Origin: Ferrovibrio sp.
Lineage (GTDB): Bacteria > Pseudomonadota > Alphaproteobacteria > Ferrovibrionales > Ferrovibrionaceae
DNA: 64,000 nucleotides
Assembly: GCF_029255545.1 (NCBI RefSeq)
Contig: NZ_JANLJJ010000015.1
Location: 2,615 to 66,614 of the forward strand
Direction: 5' to 3'
Both the position numbers and the translations under genes were made by a program. Below the pieces are notes generated by a model, which was given only the letters and a program-made list of their open reading frames with translations, searched no databases and was not told where the DNA came from. This document shows, piece after piece, positions 29,772-40,218 of this stretch. The first letter of the stretch is position 1; the number at the start of each line of letters is the position of its first letter.

Positions 29772-31217
29772 ATGACAATCCTCCGTTCCACTGCCGCGGC
29801 CATGGTGGCCCTGTCGCTCGGCGCCTGCTCGATGGTGCCGGAGTATTTCAGGCCCAATGTCGAGGCGCCGCAAAACTGGGACAGCCGGCAGGACGGCGCC
29901 GGCCTCTGGCCCGACACGCGCTGGTGGCAAAATTTCCGCAGCGCCGAACTCGATGCCCTGATCGTCGAGGCGCAGGCCAACAACGCCGACCTGCGCGCCG
30001 CCGTGGCCCGCATCCGCCAAGCCGAGGCCCAGGCCAAGATTTCCGGCGCCGCGCTCTATCCCACTTTGGGCAGCGATGGCTCCGCCACGCGCAGCCGCAC
30101 CGGCCGCGGCACCAGCACCACATCGACCACCACCAGCAGCAGCGCCACGTCAGGCCAGGTGATCCGCAACAGCTTCGCCGGCAACCTGACCGCCGGCTAT
30201 CAGGTGGATCTGTTCGGCGCCAATGCGGCCACCGCCGATGCCGCGCTGACCCGGCTGGAGTCCAGCCGTTATGACCGCGAGACCGTGGCGATCACGCTCT
30301 ATGCCGATATCGCCACCGGCTATTTCCAGCTGCTCTCGCTGCGCGACCGCATCCGGCTGGCCAACGACACCCTGCGCGTGGCCGTGGGCGTGCTGGAGCT
30401 TTTGGAAAGCCAGCGCCGGCTCGGCGTGACCACCGATTACGAGGTGGCGCAGCAGCGCAGCAGCGTCGCCACCCAGCGCGCCACCGTGGCCGCCCTGGAG
30501 CAGAGCGAACGCCAGGCGCTGGATGCCCTGGCCGTGCTGCTCGGCCGCAACCCGCAGGGCTTCCGCATCCAGGGCAGCAGCCTGTCCGCGCTCGACCTGC
30601 CGCCGGTCACCGCCGGCCTGCCCTCGGAGCTGCTGCTGCGCCGGCCCGATCTGCGCAAGGCGGAAAGCGACCTGCGCGCCGCCAATTTTGATATCGGCGC
30701 GGCGCGGGCCGCGCGTTTCCCCAGCCTTGACCTCACGGCGCGGGCCGGCACCCAGAGCGGCACCACGGGTGCGCTGTTCGAGCCCAGCACGATGATCTAT
30801 TCCATCGCCGCCTCGCTGACCGCGCCGATCTTCCAGGGCGGCAAACTGGAAGGCCAGGAGGAATTGACCCGGGCGCAGAGCCAGGAACTGGTCGAAACCT
30901 ATCGCGGCGCGATCCTGTCGGCCTTCCGCGACACCGAGGATGCCCTGGGCGCCACGGTGAATACCGGCCGGCAATACGGCTTCGCCACGGAAGCCTTCGA
31001 GCAGGCCAACGACGCCTATCGCATCGTCGAGGCGCGCTACCGCGCCGGCACGGTCGGTTTCCTCGACCTGCTGGATGCCCAGCGCTCGGTGTTTTCGGCC
31101 AATGACAGCATGGTGCAGGCGGGCCTGAGCCGCTTCACCGCCAGCGTCGACCTCTACAAGGCTTTGGGCGGCGGCTGGGACGGCAGCACGGTTGCGCCTA
31201 TAATCACGCGTCCCTGA
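29772..31217 (+). CDS. Outer-membrane factor lipoprotein (NodT/TolC-type)
   Basis: A 481-residue outer-membrane channel of the NodT group. It has a lipoprotein signal (SLGAC, Cys near residue 19), the [15 protein letters not shown] opening and two OEP repeats rich in coiled coil, with [34 protein letters not shown] in the middle. It completes the MacA-MacB-OMF exporter, 6 bases after macB. Confidence 0.92.
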   Translation: MTILRSTAAAMVALSLGACSMVPEYFRPNVEAPQNWDSRQDGAGLWPDTRWWQNFRSAELDALIVEAQANNADLRAAVARIRQAEAQAKISGAALYPTLGSDGSATRSRTGRGTSTTSTTTSSSATSGQVIRNSFAGNLTAGYQVDLFGANAATADAALTRLESSRYDRETVAITLYADIATGYFQLLSLRDRIRLANDTLRVAVGVLELLESQRRLGVTTDYEVAQQRSSVATQRATVAALEQSERQALDALAVLLGRNPQGFRIQGSSLSALDLPPVTAGLPSELLLRRPDLRKAESDLRAANFDIGAARAARFPSLDLTARAGTQSGTTGALFEPSTMIYSIAASLTAPIFQGGKLEGQEELTRAQSQELVETYRGAILSAFRDTEDALGATVNTGRQYGFATEAFEQANDAYRIVEARYRAGTVGFLDLLDAQRSVFSANDSMVQAGLSRFTASVDLYKALGGGWDGSTVAPIITRP

Positions 31218-31249
31218 ACCACAGCCGGCGCGGCCCGGCAGGAGCGCGC

Positions 31250-31579
31250 ATGGCCTGGCTTTATCTCGGTATCGCCATCGCGGCCGAAGTGGCCGCCACC
31301 AGCCTGCTGAAAAGCGCCGAAAGCTTCAGCCGCCTGCTGCCCAGCCTGGGCGTGCTGCTCGGCTACGGCATTTCCTTTTATTTCCTCTCGCTCACGCTGC
31401 GCGACATTCCGGTTGGCATCGCCTATGCGGTCTGGTCGGGCATCGGCATCGTGCTGATCGCGCTGATCGCCTGGCTGCTGCATGGCCAGAGGCTGGACCT
31501 GCCGGCGATGATCGGCTGCGGCCTAATCGTTGGCGGCGTGCTGGTGATCAACCTGTTCTCGAACAGTGCCCCGCATTGA
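31250..31579 (+). CDS. Small multidrug resistance (SMR) transporter
   Basis: A 109-residue, four-helix SMR protein with the essential membrane Glu in [13 protein letters not shown] (residue 13) and [13 protein letters not shown] in helix 3, typical of EmrE-like proton/drug antiporters. Its last 57 bases overlap the convergent hydrolase gene. Quaternary-ammonium or guanidinium export is a family-based guess. Confidence 0.9.
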   Translation: MAWLYLGIAIAAEVAATSLLKSAESFSRLLPSLGVLLGYGISFYFLSLTLRDIPVGIAYAVWSGIGIVLIALIAWLLHGQRLDLPAMIGCGLIVGGVLVINLFSNSAPH

Positions 31580-32461
31580 TTCATGCGGCGCTGTCGCCGC
31601 CTGCAGCAGCCAGTCGGCCTGCGTCGCCCAGTGCCGGGCCGGCATGTCGCGCTTGAAGAAGCCGAAATGGCCGATGCGTTGCAGGCCCCACTCGGCCGGC
31701 GCCACGTGCAGGCGCTCGATGGCAGCATTGGGGTAATAGTCCATCAGCTTGTCGACGCCCTTCTTCGGCCCGAAATCGTGGTCGTCGGCGAAACTGATCA
31801 TGCGCATGCGCGCCCGTACCGCGTGGTTATGCGGGCGCAGTGGCGCGCCGTCGTCATCGACCAGGTAATGCGGCGAGCAGCACCAGCGCCGCCAGTCGCG
31901 CGCAATCGCGCCGGGCAACGGCTGGCCGCCCAGCCACCAGCCGGGGATGCGGCCGATCAGGCTGACCACCGTCGGGAAGGCGACATACCACGACAGGAAC
32001 AGGCGCAGCTGGTGCCAGCGCGACCAGTTGCGCCAGTAGCCGTGCTGCGCGGCGATCGCCAGCACGGCATCGATCTCGCCGGCCTGCGGCATCAGGCCCA
32101 GCATCTGGCCGCCGAAGGAATGGCACACCATGGCGCGGCGAGAGCCCGGCACGTGCCGGCTGAGGAAATCGGCGGCGGCTGGGATGTCGCGCCGGCCCCA
32201 GTCGAGCATGCGTGGCAGCGGCGCGCCGGGGCTGCGCGGCGAGCCGCTGATGCCGCGATAGTCGAAGGTCAGCACGGTGAAGCCGCGCCCGCCGAGAAAG
32301 GCGGCGAAACCTTCGTAATAGCGGCGCGAAACGCCGGTGGCCGCATTGATCTGCACGCTCACGTCGTTGGGCTGGGCGGGCTTCACCAGCGTGCCGGCCA
32401 GCATTTGGCCATCGGCAACGGGAATCGAGACGGAGAGAATATTCAGTCGCGGGATCTGCAT
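31523..32461 (-). CDS. Alpha/beta hydrolase (COG4757-like), copy A
   Basis: A 312-residue serine hydrolase: oxyanion-side motif [19 protein letters not shown], then [15 protein letters not shown], the nucleophile elbow CHSFGG, a late Asp (FADDHDFG) and a His in [12 protein letters not shown]. It is closely similar along its length to the hydrolase at 33865-34764, so the two are paralogues. Start ATG 32461 (a TTG at 32470 is possible). The last 19 codons overlap the SMR gene on the other strand. Substrate unknown. Confidence 0.85.
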   Translation of the reverse strand: MQIPRLNILSVSIPVADGQMLAGTLVKPAQPNDVSVQINAATGVSRRYYEGFAAFLGGRGFTVLTFDYRGISGSPRSPGAPLPRMLDWGRRDIPAAADFLSRHVPGSRRAMVCHSFGGQMLGLMPQAGEIDAVLAIAAQHGYWRNWSRWHQLRLFLSWYVAFPTVVSLIGRIPGWWLGGQPLPGAIARDWRRWCCSPHYLVDDDGAPLRPHNHAVRARMRMISFADDHDFGPKKGVDKLMDYYPNAAIERLHVAPAEWGLQRIGHFGFFKRDMPARHWATQADWLLQAATAPHESMRGTVREQVDHQHAAND

Positions 32462-32595
32462 GGCGCGCAAACTAGAGGCGCCGGTTCCGCGCCGGCAATT
32501 ACGCGCGGCGTAAGTTTCCGGGAATGTGATGGGCCTGCCGCAACGGCAGGCCGCTTCGCCGGGTCACGGAGGCGTGGCGGGTGGCCGCGCCACCG

Positions 32596-33054
32596 CTATC
32601 CGGCATACACCGGCATCACCATGCCGGTGCAGGTGGCGAAAACCGTCTCGCCGTCACTCAGGCTGCCCTCGACGAAGCAGACATGCCGCGTCGTCCGCGT
32701 CGCCCGGGCCCGGAAGGCCAGCGCGGGCGCGGGCCGCGCCAGATGCAGGAACTGCACCGCCAGATTGAGCGTCACCACGGTATCGGTGTCGTAATGGCCA
32801 AGCCCGGTCAGCACCACTGCCGCGTCGAAGCCGGCGGCGATCACGCCGCCATTCAGCGCCGCCGCGCCGCCGCCGCCCAGCACGCCCTGGGGCAACGCCG
32901 TGAGGCGGATGACCGCTTCAGCGGCCTCGAAGCCGCCTGCGAAGCCGAACCAGAGGATTTCCGGGCGTCGGTTGAACAGGGCAAGCGCCTGCGCGCGCTC
33001 GTCCGGAGCGCGACGGAAAGGCAGTGGCAAGGTGGCCGCCACCCCTCGTGTCAC
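32596..33054 (-). CDS. PaaI-like hotdog thioesterase
   Basis: A 152-residue hotdog-fold protein with the pattern LNGGVIAAGFDAAVVLTGLGH (helix after the Asn-Gly-Gly turn), DTVVTLNLAVQFLH and a CFVEGSLSDGETVFATCTG strand pair, as in PaaI-type acyl-CoA thioesterases. The GTG start at 33054 overlaps the amidohydrolase stop by four bases, so it is the last gene of a coupled operon. Confidence 0.8.
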   Translation of the reverse strand: MTRGVAATLPLPFRRAPDERAQALALFNRRPEILWFGFAGGFEAAEAVIRLTALPQGVLGGGGAAALNGGVIAAGFDAAVVLTGLGHYDTDTVVTLNLAVQFLHLARPAPALAFRARATRTTRHVCFVEGSLSDGETVFATCTGMVMPVYAG

Positions 33055-33863
33055 AACCGGTAGACCCGCTGCGCGTTGCCGGCGAGGAACAAGGCCTTTG
33101 CCTCGGCATCGAGGCCGAGCGAATCCAGCCGCTCCAGCGCCTTGCCCGGCATGATCATCGGATAGTTGCTGCCAAACAGCACCTTCCTGCGGCCATGGCC
33201 CTTCATGTATTCGACCAGCGCGGCGGGATAACGTTCCGCCGTATAGGCCGAGGTGTCGATATAGACCCGCTCATGCTTGGTGGCGACGGCGATCGCCTCG
33301 TCGGTCCAGGGATAACCGATATGGCCGCCGACGATGGTGAGCTCGGGAAAATCGATCGCCACCTGGTCGAGATAGATCGGCCGGCCGACCTCGGATGGCA
33401 TCAGCGGCCCGGTATGGCCGATCTGGGTGCAGAAGGGCACGTCCATCTCGCAGCAGGCGGCGTAGACCGGATAGAAGCGCCGGTCGGTGGGCGGCACTTC
33501 CCACAGCCAGGGCAGCACGCGGATCGCCTTGAAGCCAAGCTCGCGCACGCAGCGGCGCACCTCGCGCATGGCAGCCATCGGCTTGGAGATATCCACCGAG
33601 CCGACGCCGACCAGCCGCTCGGGCGCCTGCGCCACGAAAGCCGCCACCTCGTCATTCGAGATCATGCTGTGGCGCGGCGCTTCCCAGGCGCAGATCAGGC
33701 TTTTGGTTATGCCGGCCTGATCCATGGCGGCGATGGTGGTCGCCACCGGCAGGTCGCTGGTCGGCATCTGGCCCCTGGTCCAGCGCCGCAGCGACTCGAA
33801 TATCGGGTCCTGCATCAGCCGCAGGGTCGGATGCTGCGCCCAGGAGTCGATGATCATCGTCAT
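33051..33863 (-). CDS. Amidohydrolase-2 family metal-dependent hydrolase
   Basis: A 270-residue TIM-barrel protein of the amidohydrolase-2 group (relatives of aminocarboxymuconate-semialdehyde decarboxylase). Conserved pieces are IDSWAQHPT, PFCTQIGHTGP, TIVGGHIGYPW with a metal His, and the late YIDTSAYTAERYP plus LFGSNYPM. The usual late Asp (GSDYP) is Asn here (GSNYP). It starts 2 bases from the hydrolase stop and overlaps the thioesterase start, so all three form one operon. Likely acts on an aromatic or lactone intermediate; not proven. Confidence 0.82.
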   Translation of the reverse strand: MTMIIDSWAQHPTLRLMQDPIFESLRRWTRGQMPTSDLPVATTIAAMDQAGITKSLICAWEAPRHSMISNDEVAAFVAQAPERLVGVGSVDISKPMAAMREVRRCVRELGFKAIRVLPWLWEVPPTDRRFYPVYAACCEMDVPFCTQIGHTGPLMPSEVGRPIYLDQVAIDFPELTIVGGHIGYPWTDEAIAVATKHERVYIDTSAYTAERYPAALVEYMKGHGRRKVLFGSNYPMIMPGKALERLDSLGLDAEAKALFLAGNAQRVYRL

Positions 33864-33864
33864 C

Positions 33865-34764
33865 TCAGGCCGCCCTTGAGGCGCTTTTGCGATACGCGGC
33901 AGCATACAGCCAGTCGGCCAGTTCGGCCCAGCGCTCATCCGGCATGTCGCGCTTGAAGAAACCGAAATGACCGATGCGCTGCAGGCCCCAGTCGCGCGGG
34001 GCGACATGCAGGCGCTCCACCCGCGCCCCGGCATAGGTCTGGGCCAGGGCGTCGACGCCGCGTTTCGGGCCAAAATCGACATCGTCGGCGAAGCTGATCA
34101 TGCGCATGGGCGCGCGCAGGCGGCGGTTCTGCGGCTGCAGCGGCTTGCCGGCATCGTCGGACATGTAATGCGGCGTGCGGCACCAGCGCGCCCAGTCCAG
34201 CGCCACGCCGCGCGGCAGCGGCTCGCCGCCCAGCATGCGGCCCGGCACATGGCCGCGCACAGCGACCGTCAGCGGCATGGCGACATACCAGATCGAGACG
34301 AGCCGGACCTGATGCTTGAACGGCCAATGCCGCCAGTAGCCCTGCTGCGCGCCGATGGTGACGGCGGCAGCCAGGTCCTCGGCACGCGGCAGCAGGCCAA
34401 GGGCCTGGCCGCCGAAGGAATGGCCCATCATGCAGGGCCGCGCCTCGGGGAAACGCCTGCTGAGGAAATCGGCCGCCGCCGGAATGTCGTGGCGGGCCCA
34501 GTCGAGCATGCGCGGCGCCGGGGCGCCCGGACTCTGCGGCGACCCGCCGATGCCGCGATAATCGAAATTCAGCGCGGCGAAGCCGCGTCCGGCCATATAG
34601 GCGGCGAAGGCATCGTAATAACCACGCGGTACGCCGGTGGCGCCATTGATCTGCAGGGTCAGGCCATTGGCCTGCGCCGGCGGCGGCACGAACAGGCGGG
34701 CAGACAGCTGCTGGCCGTCGGCGGCCGCAAGGGTGACGGATTCGGAGTGGACCATGTCGCTCAT
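33865..34764 (-). CDS. Alpha/beta hydrolase (COG4757-like), copy B
   Basis: A 299-residue paralogue of the hydrolase at 31523-32461: INGATGVPRGYYDAFAAYM, NFDYRGIGGSPQSPG, nucleophile elbow GHSFGGQ, FADDVDFG and a His in [12 protein letters not shown]. It leads an operon with the amidohydrolase and thioesterase. ATG 34764 was chosen as the first codon after a non-coding upstream stretch. Substrate unknown. Confidence 0.86.
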   Translation of the reverse strand: MSDMVHSESVTLAAADGQQLSARLFVPPPAQANGLTLQINGATGVPRGYYDAFAAYMAGRGFAALNFDYRGIGGSPQSPGAPAPRMLDWARHDIPAAADFLSRRFPEARPCMMGHSFGGQALGLLPRAEDLAAAVTIGAQQGYWRHWPFKHQVRLVSIWYVAMPLTVAVRGHVPGRMLGGEPLPRGVALDWARWCRTPHYMSDDAGKPLQPQNRRLRAPMRMISFADDVDFGPKRGVDALAQTYAGARVERLHVAPRDWGLQRIGHFGFFKRDMPDERWAELADWLYAAAYRKSASRAA

Positions 34765-34852
34765 GCGCGATCTATAAGCGTGGTCCGGCGGCGCCGGCAA
34801 ATGCAAACGGCCCGGCTTCGGATGAAATCATTTCATCTCGCCACGGACCGGA

Positions 34853-36178
34853 CTATCCCATCACCGCCCCGACCAGCCAGTAACTCAGCGTCGGGAAGGC
34901 CGCCACCAGCACGACCCGCACCGCTTCCGAGCACAGGAAGGGCACGATGCCGGCGAAGATGTCGCGATGCGGGATGTCGCGCGCCAGCATCGAGATGATG
35001 AACAGGTTCAGCCCGACCGGCGGCGTGATCATGCCCAGCTCGACCACGATCAGGGTGAGGATGCCGAACCATAGCGCCTGCTGCTCCGGCAGCAGGCCGA
35101 AATCCAGCGCCATCACGGCCGGGAAGATGATCGGCACGGTGAGCAGGATCATCGACAAGCTGTCCATCACGCAGCCGAGGATGAGGTAGATCACGATGAT
35201 GACGATCAGGATCGCGTAGGGCGCGATGCCGGCCGCCGAGATCCACTCGGCCATATGGGTCGGCACCCGGGTCAGGGCCAGCGCCACGTTGAACAGGTCG
35301 GCGCCGAACACGATGGCGCAGATCATCGCGGTGGCCGCCGCGGTTTCCAGGCTGGCATCGACCAGGCCGCGCCAGCGCAGGCCGCCGAACAGCACCGCGA
35401 CCAGGCCGGTGATGACGGCGCCAACCGCCGCGCCTTCCGTCGGCGTGAACAGCCCGCCATAGATGCCGCCCAGCACGATGCCGAAAATCGCCACCACATG
35501 ACCGACTTTCTTCAGCGCCTGCAGCCGCTCGCGCAGCGGCAGCCGCTCGCGCAGCGGTCCCGCCGATGCCGGGAACAGCCGCACATAGACCATGATGGCG
35601 ATGATGAAGCCGACCACGGCGATCAGGCCCGGCACGGTGGCGGCGAGGAACAGCTTGACCACATTCTGCTCGGTGAGGATGGCATAGATGATCAGCACCA
35701 CCGAAGGCGGGATCAGGATGCCGAGCGTGCCGCCGGCGGCCAACGTGCCGGCCGACAGCGCGTTGGAATAGCCGTGCCGGCGCATTTCCGGCAGGGCGAA
35801 ACGCGACATCGCCGAGGCCGTGGCCAGCGACGAGCCGCAGATCGCGCCGAACCCGGCGCAGCCCAGGATGGTGGAAATCGCCAGGCCGCCACGGCGATGG
35901 CCGACCCAGGCATTGCAGGTGGCGAACAATTCCTGGCTGATGCCGGCCCGTGCCGCGAAATTGCCCATCAGCAGGAACAGCGGCACCACCGAAAGGTCGT
36001 AGGAGACGAACAGTGAGCTGAGCGAGCCCTTCAGGTAGTTCAGCAATGGCGGCGCGCCGACCAGCGTGACATAGCCGACCGCGCCGACCAGCGCCATCGA
36101 GAGGAAGATCGGCATCCTGATGACCATCAGCGCCAGCATGGCCAGGATCATCACCAGGCCGATTTCAACCGGACTCAT
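34853..36178 (-). CDS. dctM: TRAP transporter large permease DctM
   Basis: A 441-residue membrane protein with about 12 helices and the DctM signatures: a GGLAISTILGCAGFGAICGSSLATASAM stretch early and a late PPVGLNLFIISML. With the small permease and binding protein upstream in the same operon it forms a sodium-driven importer for an organic acid. Substrate unknown. Confidence 0.93.
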   Translation of the reverse strand: MSPVEIGLVMILAMLALMVIRMPIFLSMALVGAVGYVTLVGAPPLLNYLKGSLSSLFVSYDLSVVPLFLLMGNFAARAGISQELFATCNAWVGHRRGGLAISTILGCAGFGAICGSSLATASAMSRFALPEMRRHGYSNALSAGTLAAGGTLGILIPPSVVLIIYAILTEQNVVKLFLAATVPGLIAVVGFIIAIMVYVRLFPASAGPLRERLPLRERLQALKKVGHVVAIFGIVLGGIYGGLFTPTEGAAVGAVITGLVAVLFGGLRWRGLVDASLETAAATAMICAIVFGADLFNVALALTRVPTHMAEWISAAGIAPYAILIVIIVIYLILGCVMDSLSMILLTVPIIFPAVMALDFGLLPEQQALWFGILTLIVVELGMITPPVGLNLFIISMLARDIPHRDIFAGIVPFLCSEAVRVVLVAAFPTLSYWLVGAVMG

Positions 36179-36190
36179 ACGGAAGCCTCG

Positions 36191-36706
36191 TTACGCGATA
36201 TTGCGGGGACGGAACAGCGCCAGCACGTCGAGCGCGGCCAGCCAGGCGGTGCCGGCCACGCCGAGCAGCGCCGCCACCGATACCAGGCCAAGCGGAATCT
36301 GCAGCATGGCGGTGACGTCGTTATTCTCGAATGTCTCGATCATGCCGAGCCAGAGCCGCCAGCAGAGCAGCGCGGCCGAAACCGCCAGCACCACCGACCA
36401 CAGCGCATCGAGCGGATCGCGGATCGATCGCGGCAGCCCGTCGGTGAAAATGCCGATCACCACATGGGCGCGGTTCGACTGGCAATAGGGAAAAAACAGC
36501 AGGATGGCCAGGCCGCTGCCGACCGAGAGAATCTCGAAATCGCCGCGCACCTGGCCGTTCACCGTCAGCCGCAGGCCAACCGACAACGTGGCGGCGATCG
36601 CCGCCGCCAGCAGGATCAGGCTGCCCAGCACGGCCAGGAAAGCGGCGATGCGGTCGGCCAGCCGCGGCGGACGGGCCGCCGCGGCATCGAAAGGCATTTC
36701 ACTCAT
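36191..36706 (-). CDS. dctQ: TRAP transporter small permease DctQ
   Basis: A 171-residue, four-helix small permease subunit (helices about 18-40, 60-78, 95-118, 135-158) of the DctQ family, with the SVGSGLAILLFFPYCQSNRAHVVIGIF core. It lies 12 bases before dctM and 13 after the binding-protein gene. Confidence 0.9.
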   Translation of the reverse strand: MSEMPFDAAAARPPRLADRIAAFLAVLGSLILLAAAIAATLSVGLRLTVNGQVRGDFEILSVGSGLAILLFFPYCQSNRAHVVIGIFTDGLPRSIRDPLDALWSVVLAVSAALLCWRLWLGMIETFENNDVTAMLQIPLGLVSVAALLGVAGTAWLAALDVLALFRPRNIA

Positions 36707-36719
36707 GATAAACCGCTGA

Positions 36720-37844
36720 TCAGGCCATCTTGGCGTATTTGTCCACCAGCCGGTCGGCGGTTTCGACCAGCATCTTGCCGTCGAACCCCTTCTTGTTCAG
36801 GGTGTCGATCCACTGCGCGGTCAGCGGCGCCACGGTATCGCGCCAGCGTTTGGCCTCGGCCACCGAAATCGTGGTGAAGGTGGCGCCGGCCTTTTCGCAC
36901 AGGCTGCGGCCGAACGCATCGCCGGCATCGAAATCGGCGCCGAATTTCCGCGCCATCGCCGCGCCGGAATTGGCATCGATCACCTTGCGCAGATCGTCCG
37001 GCAGCTTCTCGTATTTCTGCAGGTTCATGGCGAAGACCATCGGCACCGTGTAGAAATTGCGGCCGCCCTTGGCGACTTCGGCGAAACAGTTGGCCAGCTC
37101 GTGCAGCTTGAAGGCCGGCACGATCTCGTAGGGCAGCGCCACGCCATCGGCGACGCCCTTGGACAGATTCTGCGCCACTTCGGTGACCGGGAAGAACACG
37201 CCGTTGGCGCCCATCATGGAGATCGCCTCGGTGATGATCTGGTTGCCGCCGCGGATGCGCAGGCCCTTCAGATCCTCCATCTTCTCGATCTTCTTGCCCT
37301 TGGTCATGAACAGGCCGGGACTCTGCGCCCACCAGGCGATCGGCTTGCAGAAGGCGAATTCCTTGGCGCCCACGGTATTCATGTATTCGTGAATCGACTG
37401 GCTGGTCTGCGTCGAGTTGGTGATCAAGAACGGCAGCGTCCAGGTCTCCAGCACCGGATAGCGGCCGGGCTGGTAATGCGGCAGGGCCCAGACGAAATCG
37501 GCGCCGCCGCCTTTCAGCTGGTCGAGCAGCTCGGGCGGCTTGCCGCCCAGCGACATGGCTGGAAAAATCTGCACGTCGATGCGGCCGCCGGATTCCTTCA
37601 TCACCTTCTCGGCCCAGGGCTGGAACATCGTCTTATGCGCGGTCGAGACCGGCGGCAGCATGTGATGCAGCCGCAGGGTCACCTCGGCGGCTTTCAGGTC
37701 GCGGATCACCGCCGGCGCGGCCACGGCCCCGCCGATCAGGGCGATGGCATGGCGGCGGCTGATCCGGCGCGCCTTTGCATGCCGGGAATCAGAAGACTGG
37801 GAATCCGAAGACAGGGTTTTGGTGGCAGTCGGGCTGCGTGTCAT
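36720..37844 (-). CDS. dctP: TRAP transporter substrate-binding protein DctP
   Basis: A 374-residue DctP-family periplasmic binding protein. The N-terminus carries a twin-arginine-like export signal (ISRRHAIALIGGAVAAPA, near 28-45). The fold shows LRLHHMLPPVSTAHKTMFQPWAEKV, the Arg-containing GLRIRGGNQ that binds the substrate carboxylate, and VADGVALPYE. The start at 37844 has GGAGGAA upstream. First gene of the TRAP operon. Confidence 0.92.
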   Translation of the reverse strand: MTRSPTATKTLSSDSQSSDSRHAKARRISRRHAIALIGGAVAAPAVIRDLKAAEVTLRLHHMLPPVSTAHKTMFQPWAEKVMKESGGRIDVQIFPAMSLGGKPPELLDQLKGGGADFVWALPHYQPGRYPVLETWTLPFLITNSTQTSQSIHEYMNTVGAKEFAFCKPIAWWAQSPGLFMTKGKKIEKMEDLKGLRIRGGNQIITEAISMMGANGVFFPVTEVAQNLSKGVADGVALPYEIVPAFKLHELANCFAEVAKGGRNFYTVPMVFAMNLQKYEKLPDDLRKVIDANSGAAMARKFGADFDAGDAFGRSLCEKAGATFTTISVAEAKRWRDTVAPLTAQWIDTLNKKGFDGKMLVETADRLVDKYAKMA

Positions 37845-37951
37845 GGCTGTTTCCTCCGCTTGCGGTTTTTGCCGGCGCCCTGGCGCCGCCGCTTCACATC
37901 CGGAATTTACTATGACTAACAATAATTATGAATACAAATTATTTTCTGGCG

Positions 37952-38905
37952 TCACAATTTTTTGACGCTGCGGCGGCGCGGCTTTGCGGCCGGGGCGGCC
38001 GGCAGGAAGGGTTGCATCTGTTCGTTGGCGCGCCGCATCAGGTCGAGCAGCCAGTCGCGCAAGGCCTGCAGGGCCGGCCGCTCGGCATCGGTCCGGCGGC
38101 AGACGAACCAGTAGCCATGCTCGGCCGGCACCACGACCGGAAACGGCATGACCAGGCGCCCGCTGGCCAGGCGCGGCGCGATCAGCGGCACCACGGCCGG
38201 CGCGATGCCTAAGCCCTGCTCGGCCGCCTCGATCATCTGGGTGACGCTGTCGACCCAGACCTCGCGGCCCGCCGTCACGCCATCGATGCCGGCCGCCCGC
38301 AGCCAGCGCGGCCAGGCATCGGCGAAGGTGGACAGATGGATCAGCGTCTGGCCCCGCAGGTCGCGCGGGGCCTTCAGCCTTGCCGCCAGTTTCGGCGCGC
38401 AGACCAGGGTGGTGGCGAGATCGGTGATCTTCACCGCCGTCAGGCCGGGCCAGCGGCCATCGCCGTAGCGCACCGCGGCGTCGATCGCATCGCGGGCAAA
38501 ATCGGCATGGCGCGGCGAGGATTCGACGAACAGCCGCAGGCCCGGCCGGCTTTCCAGGAATTCCGCCAGGTTGGGGATGATCCAGGTGGCGGCCACGTTG
38601 GGCACGGCCGACAGCCGCAGATCCTCGGCATGCGGCGTCTGGCCGATCCGCAGCGAGGCCTGCGCCACCTGGTCGAAGGCCTTGCGCACCGTGCTGAAAT
38701 AATCCTGGCCGGCTTCGGTCAGGCGGATTTCGCGATTGAGCCGGCGGAACAGGCTGAGGCCCAGATGCTGCTCGATCTGCTTGACGCGATGGCTGATCGC
38801 CGAGGGCGTCAGGTTGAGCTCGGCGGCGGCCGCCTTGAAGCTTAAATGCCGGGCGGCGGCGTCGAAGGCCTCGAGGGCCAGCAGGGGCGGCAGGCGTTTG
38901 GCCAT
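37952..38905 (-). CDS. LysR-family regulator (GcvA-like)
   Basis: A 317-residue LysR regulator: N-terminal winged helix (LLALEAFDAAARHLSFKAAAAELNLTPSAISHRVKQIE) and a periplasmic-binding-protein-like sensor (about 90-300) of the GcvA type (WIIPNLAEFLESRPGLRL, DAAVRYGDGRWPG). It ends in a basic tail (KPRRRSVKKL). Same strand as the TRAP operon and 107 bases before it; it may regulate it. Confidence 0.87.
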   Translation of the reverse strand: MAKRLPPLLALEAFDAAARHLSFKAAAAELNLTPSAISHRVKQIEQHLGLSLFRRLNREIRLTEAGQDYFSTVRKAFDQVAQASLRIGQTPHAEDLRLSAVPNVAATWIIPNLAEFLESRPGLRLFVESSPRHADFARDAIDAAVRYGDGRWPGLTAVKITDLATTLVCAPKLAARLKAPRDLRGQTLIHLSTFADAWPRWLRAAGIDGVTAGREVWVDSVTQMIEAAEQGLGIAPAVVPLIAPRLASGRLVMPFPVVVPAEHGYWFVCRRTDAERPALQALRDWLLDLMRRANEQMQPFLPAAPAAKPRRRSVKKL

Positions 38906-38978
38906 GGCGCCAGATTAGGCCGATTCAGCCGGATGGGAAGCCGTGACGTGGCGGCAGCCCCTGCCGCAGCGGCAACGG

Positions 38979-39860
38979 TCAGAGCATCTTCGGATCGAGC
39001 TTGGCGCGGTAGCAGGCGGCCGTCAGCGTATTCTGCAGCAGGCAGGCGATCGTCATCGGACCAACCCCGCCGGGCACCGGCGTGATCACGCCGGCGACCT
39101 CGACGGCGGAGGCATAATGCACGTCGCCGATCAGCTTGGTCTTGCCGTCGTCTTTCGGTACGCGGTTGATGCCCACATCGATCACGGCAGCACCACGCTT
39201 GAGCCATTCGCCGCGCACCATCTCGGGCCGGCCCACGGCGGCGATCACGATATCGGCCTGTTTGCAGAGCGCGGGCAGGTCGCGGGAGCGTGAATGGGCG
39301 ATCGTCACCGTGGCATTGCCGGCCAGCAGCAGGCCGGCGACCGGGCGGCCCACGAGAATCGAGCGGCCGATCACCAGCGCGTTGGCGCCGGCGACGTCCA
39401 CGCCCGCTTTCTCCAGCAGGATCATGCAGCCCAGCGGCGTGCAGGGCGTGAGCGCCTCCATGCCCTGGGCCAGCTTGCCGGCATTCACCGGATGCAGGCC
39501 ATCAACATCCTTCGCCGGGTCGATCGCCTCGATGATCGCCTGGGTGTCGATATGCTTAGGGAGGGGCATCTGCACCAGGATGCCGTCCACGGCGGGATCG
39601 GCATTCAGCCGCGCCACCACGTTGAGCAGGTCGCGCTGGCTGGTGCTTTCGGGCAGCTTGATTTCATCAGAGACCATGCCGGCCTCGCGCGTCTGCACGC
39701 CCTTGTTGCGCACATAGACTTCCGAGGCCGGATCGGTGCCGACCAGCACCACGGTCAGGCCCGGCAGGCGGCCGGTTTTCGCCTGAAAGCGCTTCACCCG
39801 CGCCGCCACCTCTTCGCGCAAAGCCGCCGCTACCGCCTTGCCGTCCAGAATGATCGTCAT
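38979..39860 (-). CDS. folD: Methylene-THF dehydrogenase / methenyl-THF cyclohydrolase
   Basis: A 293-residue bifunctional folate enzyme interconverting methylene-, methenyl- and formyl-tetrahydrofolate. It shows the [13 protein letters not shown] segment with the catalytic Lys, the [23 protein letters not shown] signature and the [18 protein letters not shown] end. ATG 39860 lies 4 bases after the DUF167 stop, so the two are co-transcribed with yggT. Confidence 0.95.
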   Translation of the reverse strand: MTIILDGKAVAAALREEVAARVKRFQAKTGRLPGLTVVLVGTDPASEVYVRNKGVQTREAGMVSDEIKLPESTSQRDLLNVVARLNADPAVDGILVQMPLPKHIDTQAIIEAIDPAKDVDGLHPVNAGKLAQGMEALTPCTPLGCMILLEKAGVDVAGANALVIGRSILVGRPVAGLLLAGNATVTIAHSRSRDLPALCKQADIVIAAVGRPEMVRGEWLKRGAAVIDVGINRVPKDDGKTKLIGDVHYASAVEVAGVITPVPGGVGPMTIACLLQNTLTAACYRAKLDPKML

Positions 39861-39864
39861 GCCG

Positions 39865-40218
39865 TCACCTCTTCGTGAATGTGGCAAGCCAGGCGATCAG
39901 CGCCGCTTCCAGCGCGGCCGGATCGCCGGCGATGTGGATCTGCTTGTGCCGGTCGGTGGCGCCGGCGACGATCTCGAAATCCCGCCCCGGCAGTTTAAGG
40001 CTTTTCGCCAGCAGCTTCAGCAGGGCGGCATTGGCCTTGCCGTCTTCCGGCACGGCGGTGACGCGGGCGGCCAGCTCCATGCCTCCGTCGGCGGTGGGTT
40101 TCACGCCCTCGACGGCGTCGCGGCCACCCTTGGGCGTGAGGCGCACGAACAGCCGCAGGCCGCCGGCCTGGCGTTTCCAGGGCTGGGGCGGGTCGCCCGG
40201 GGCAGGCCGGGCCGTCAG
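39865..40218 (-). CDS. DUF167 family protein
   Basis: A protein of about 117 residues with the DUF167 core ([13 protein letters not shown], then [22 protein letters not shown] and the [16 protein letters not shown] strand). Its frame has no ATG, GTG or TTG before the first strand; the only plausible start is CTG at 40218, which overlaps the yggT stop as CTGA. YggT-DUF167 pairs are very common. The start is uncertain. Confidence 0.8.
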   Translation of the reverse strand: MTARPAPGDPPQPWKRQAGGLRLFVRLTPKGGRDAVEGVKPTADGGMELAARVTAVPEDGKANAALLKLLAKSLKLPGRDFEIVAGATDRHKQIHIAGDPAALEAALIAWLATFTKR

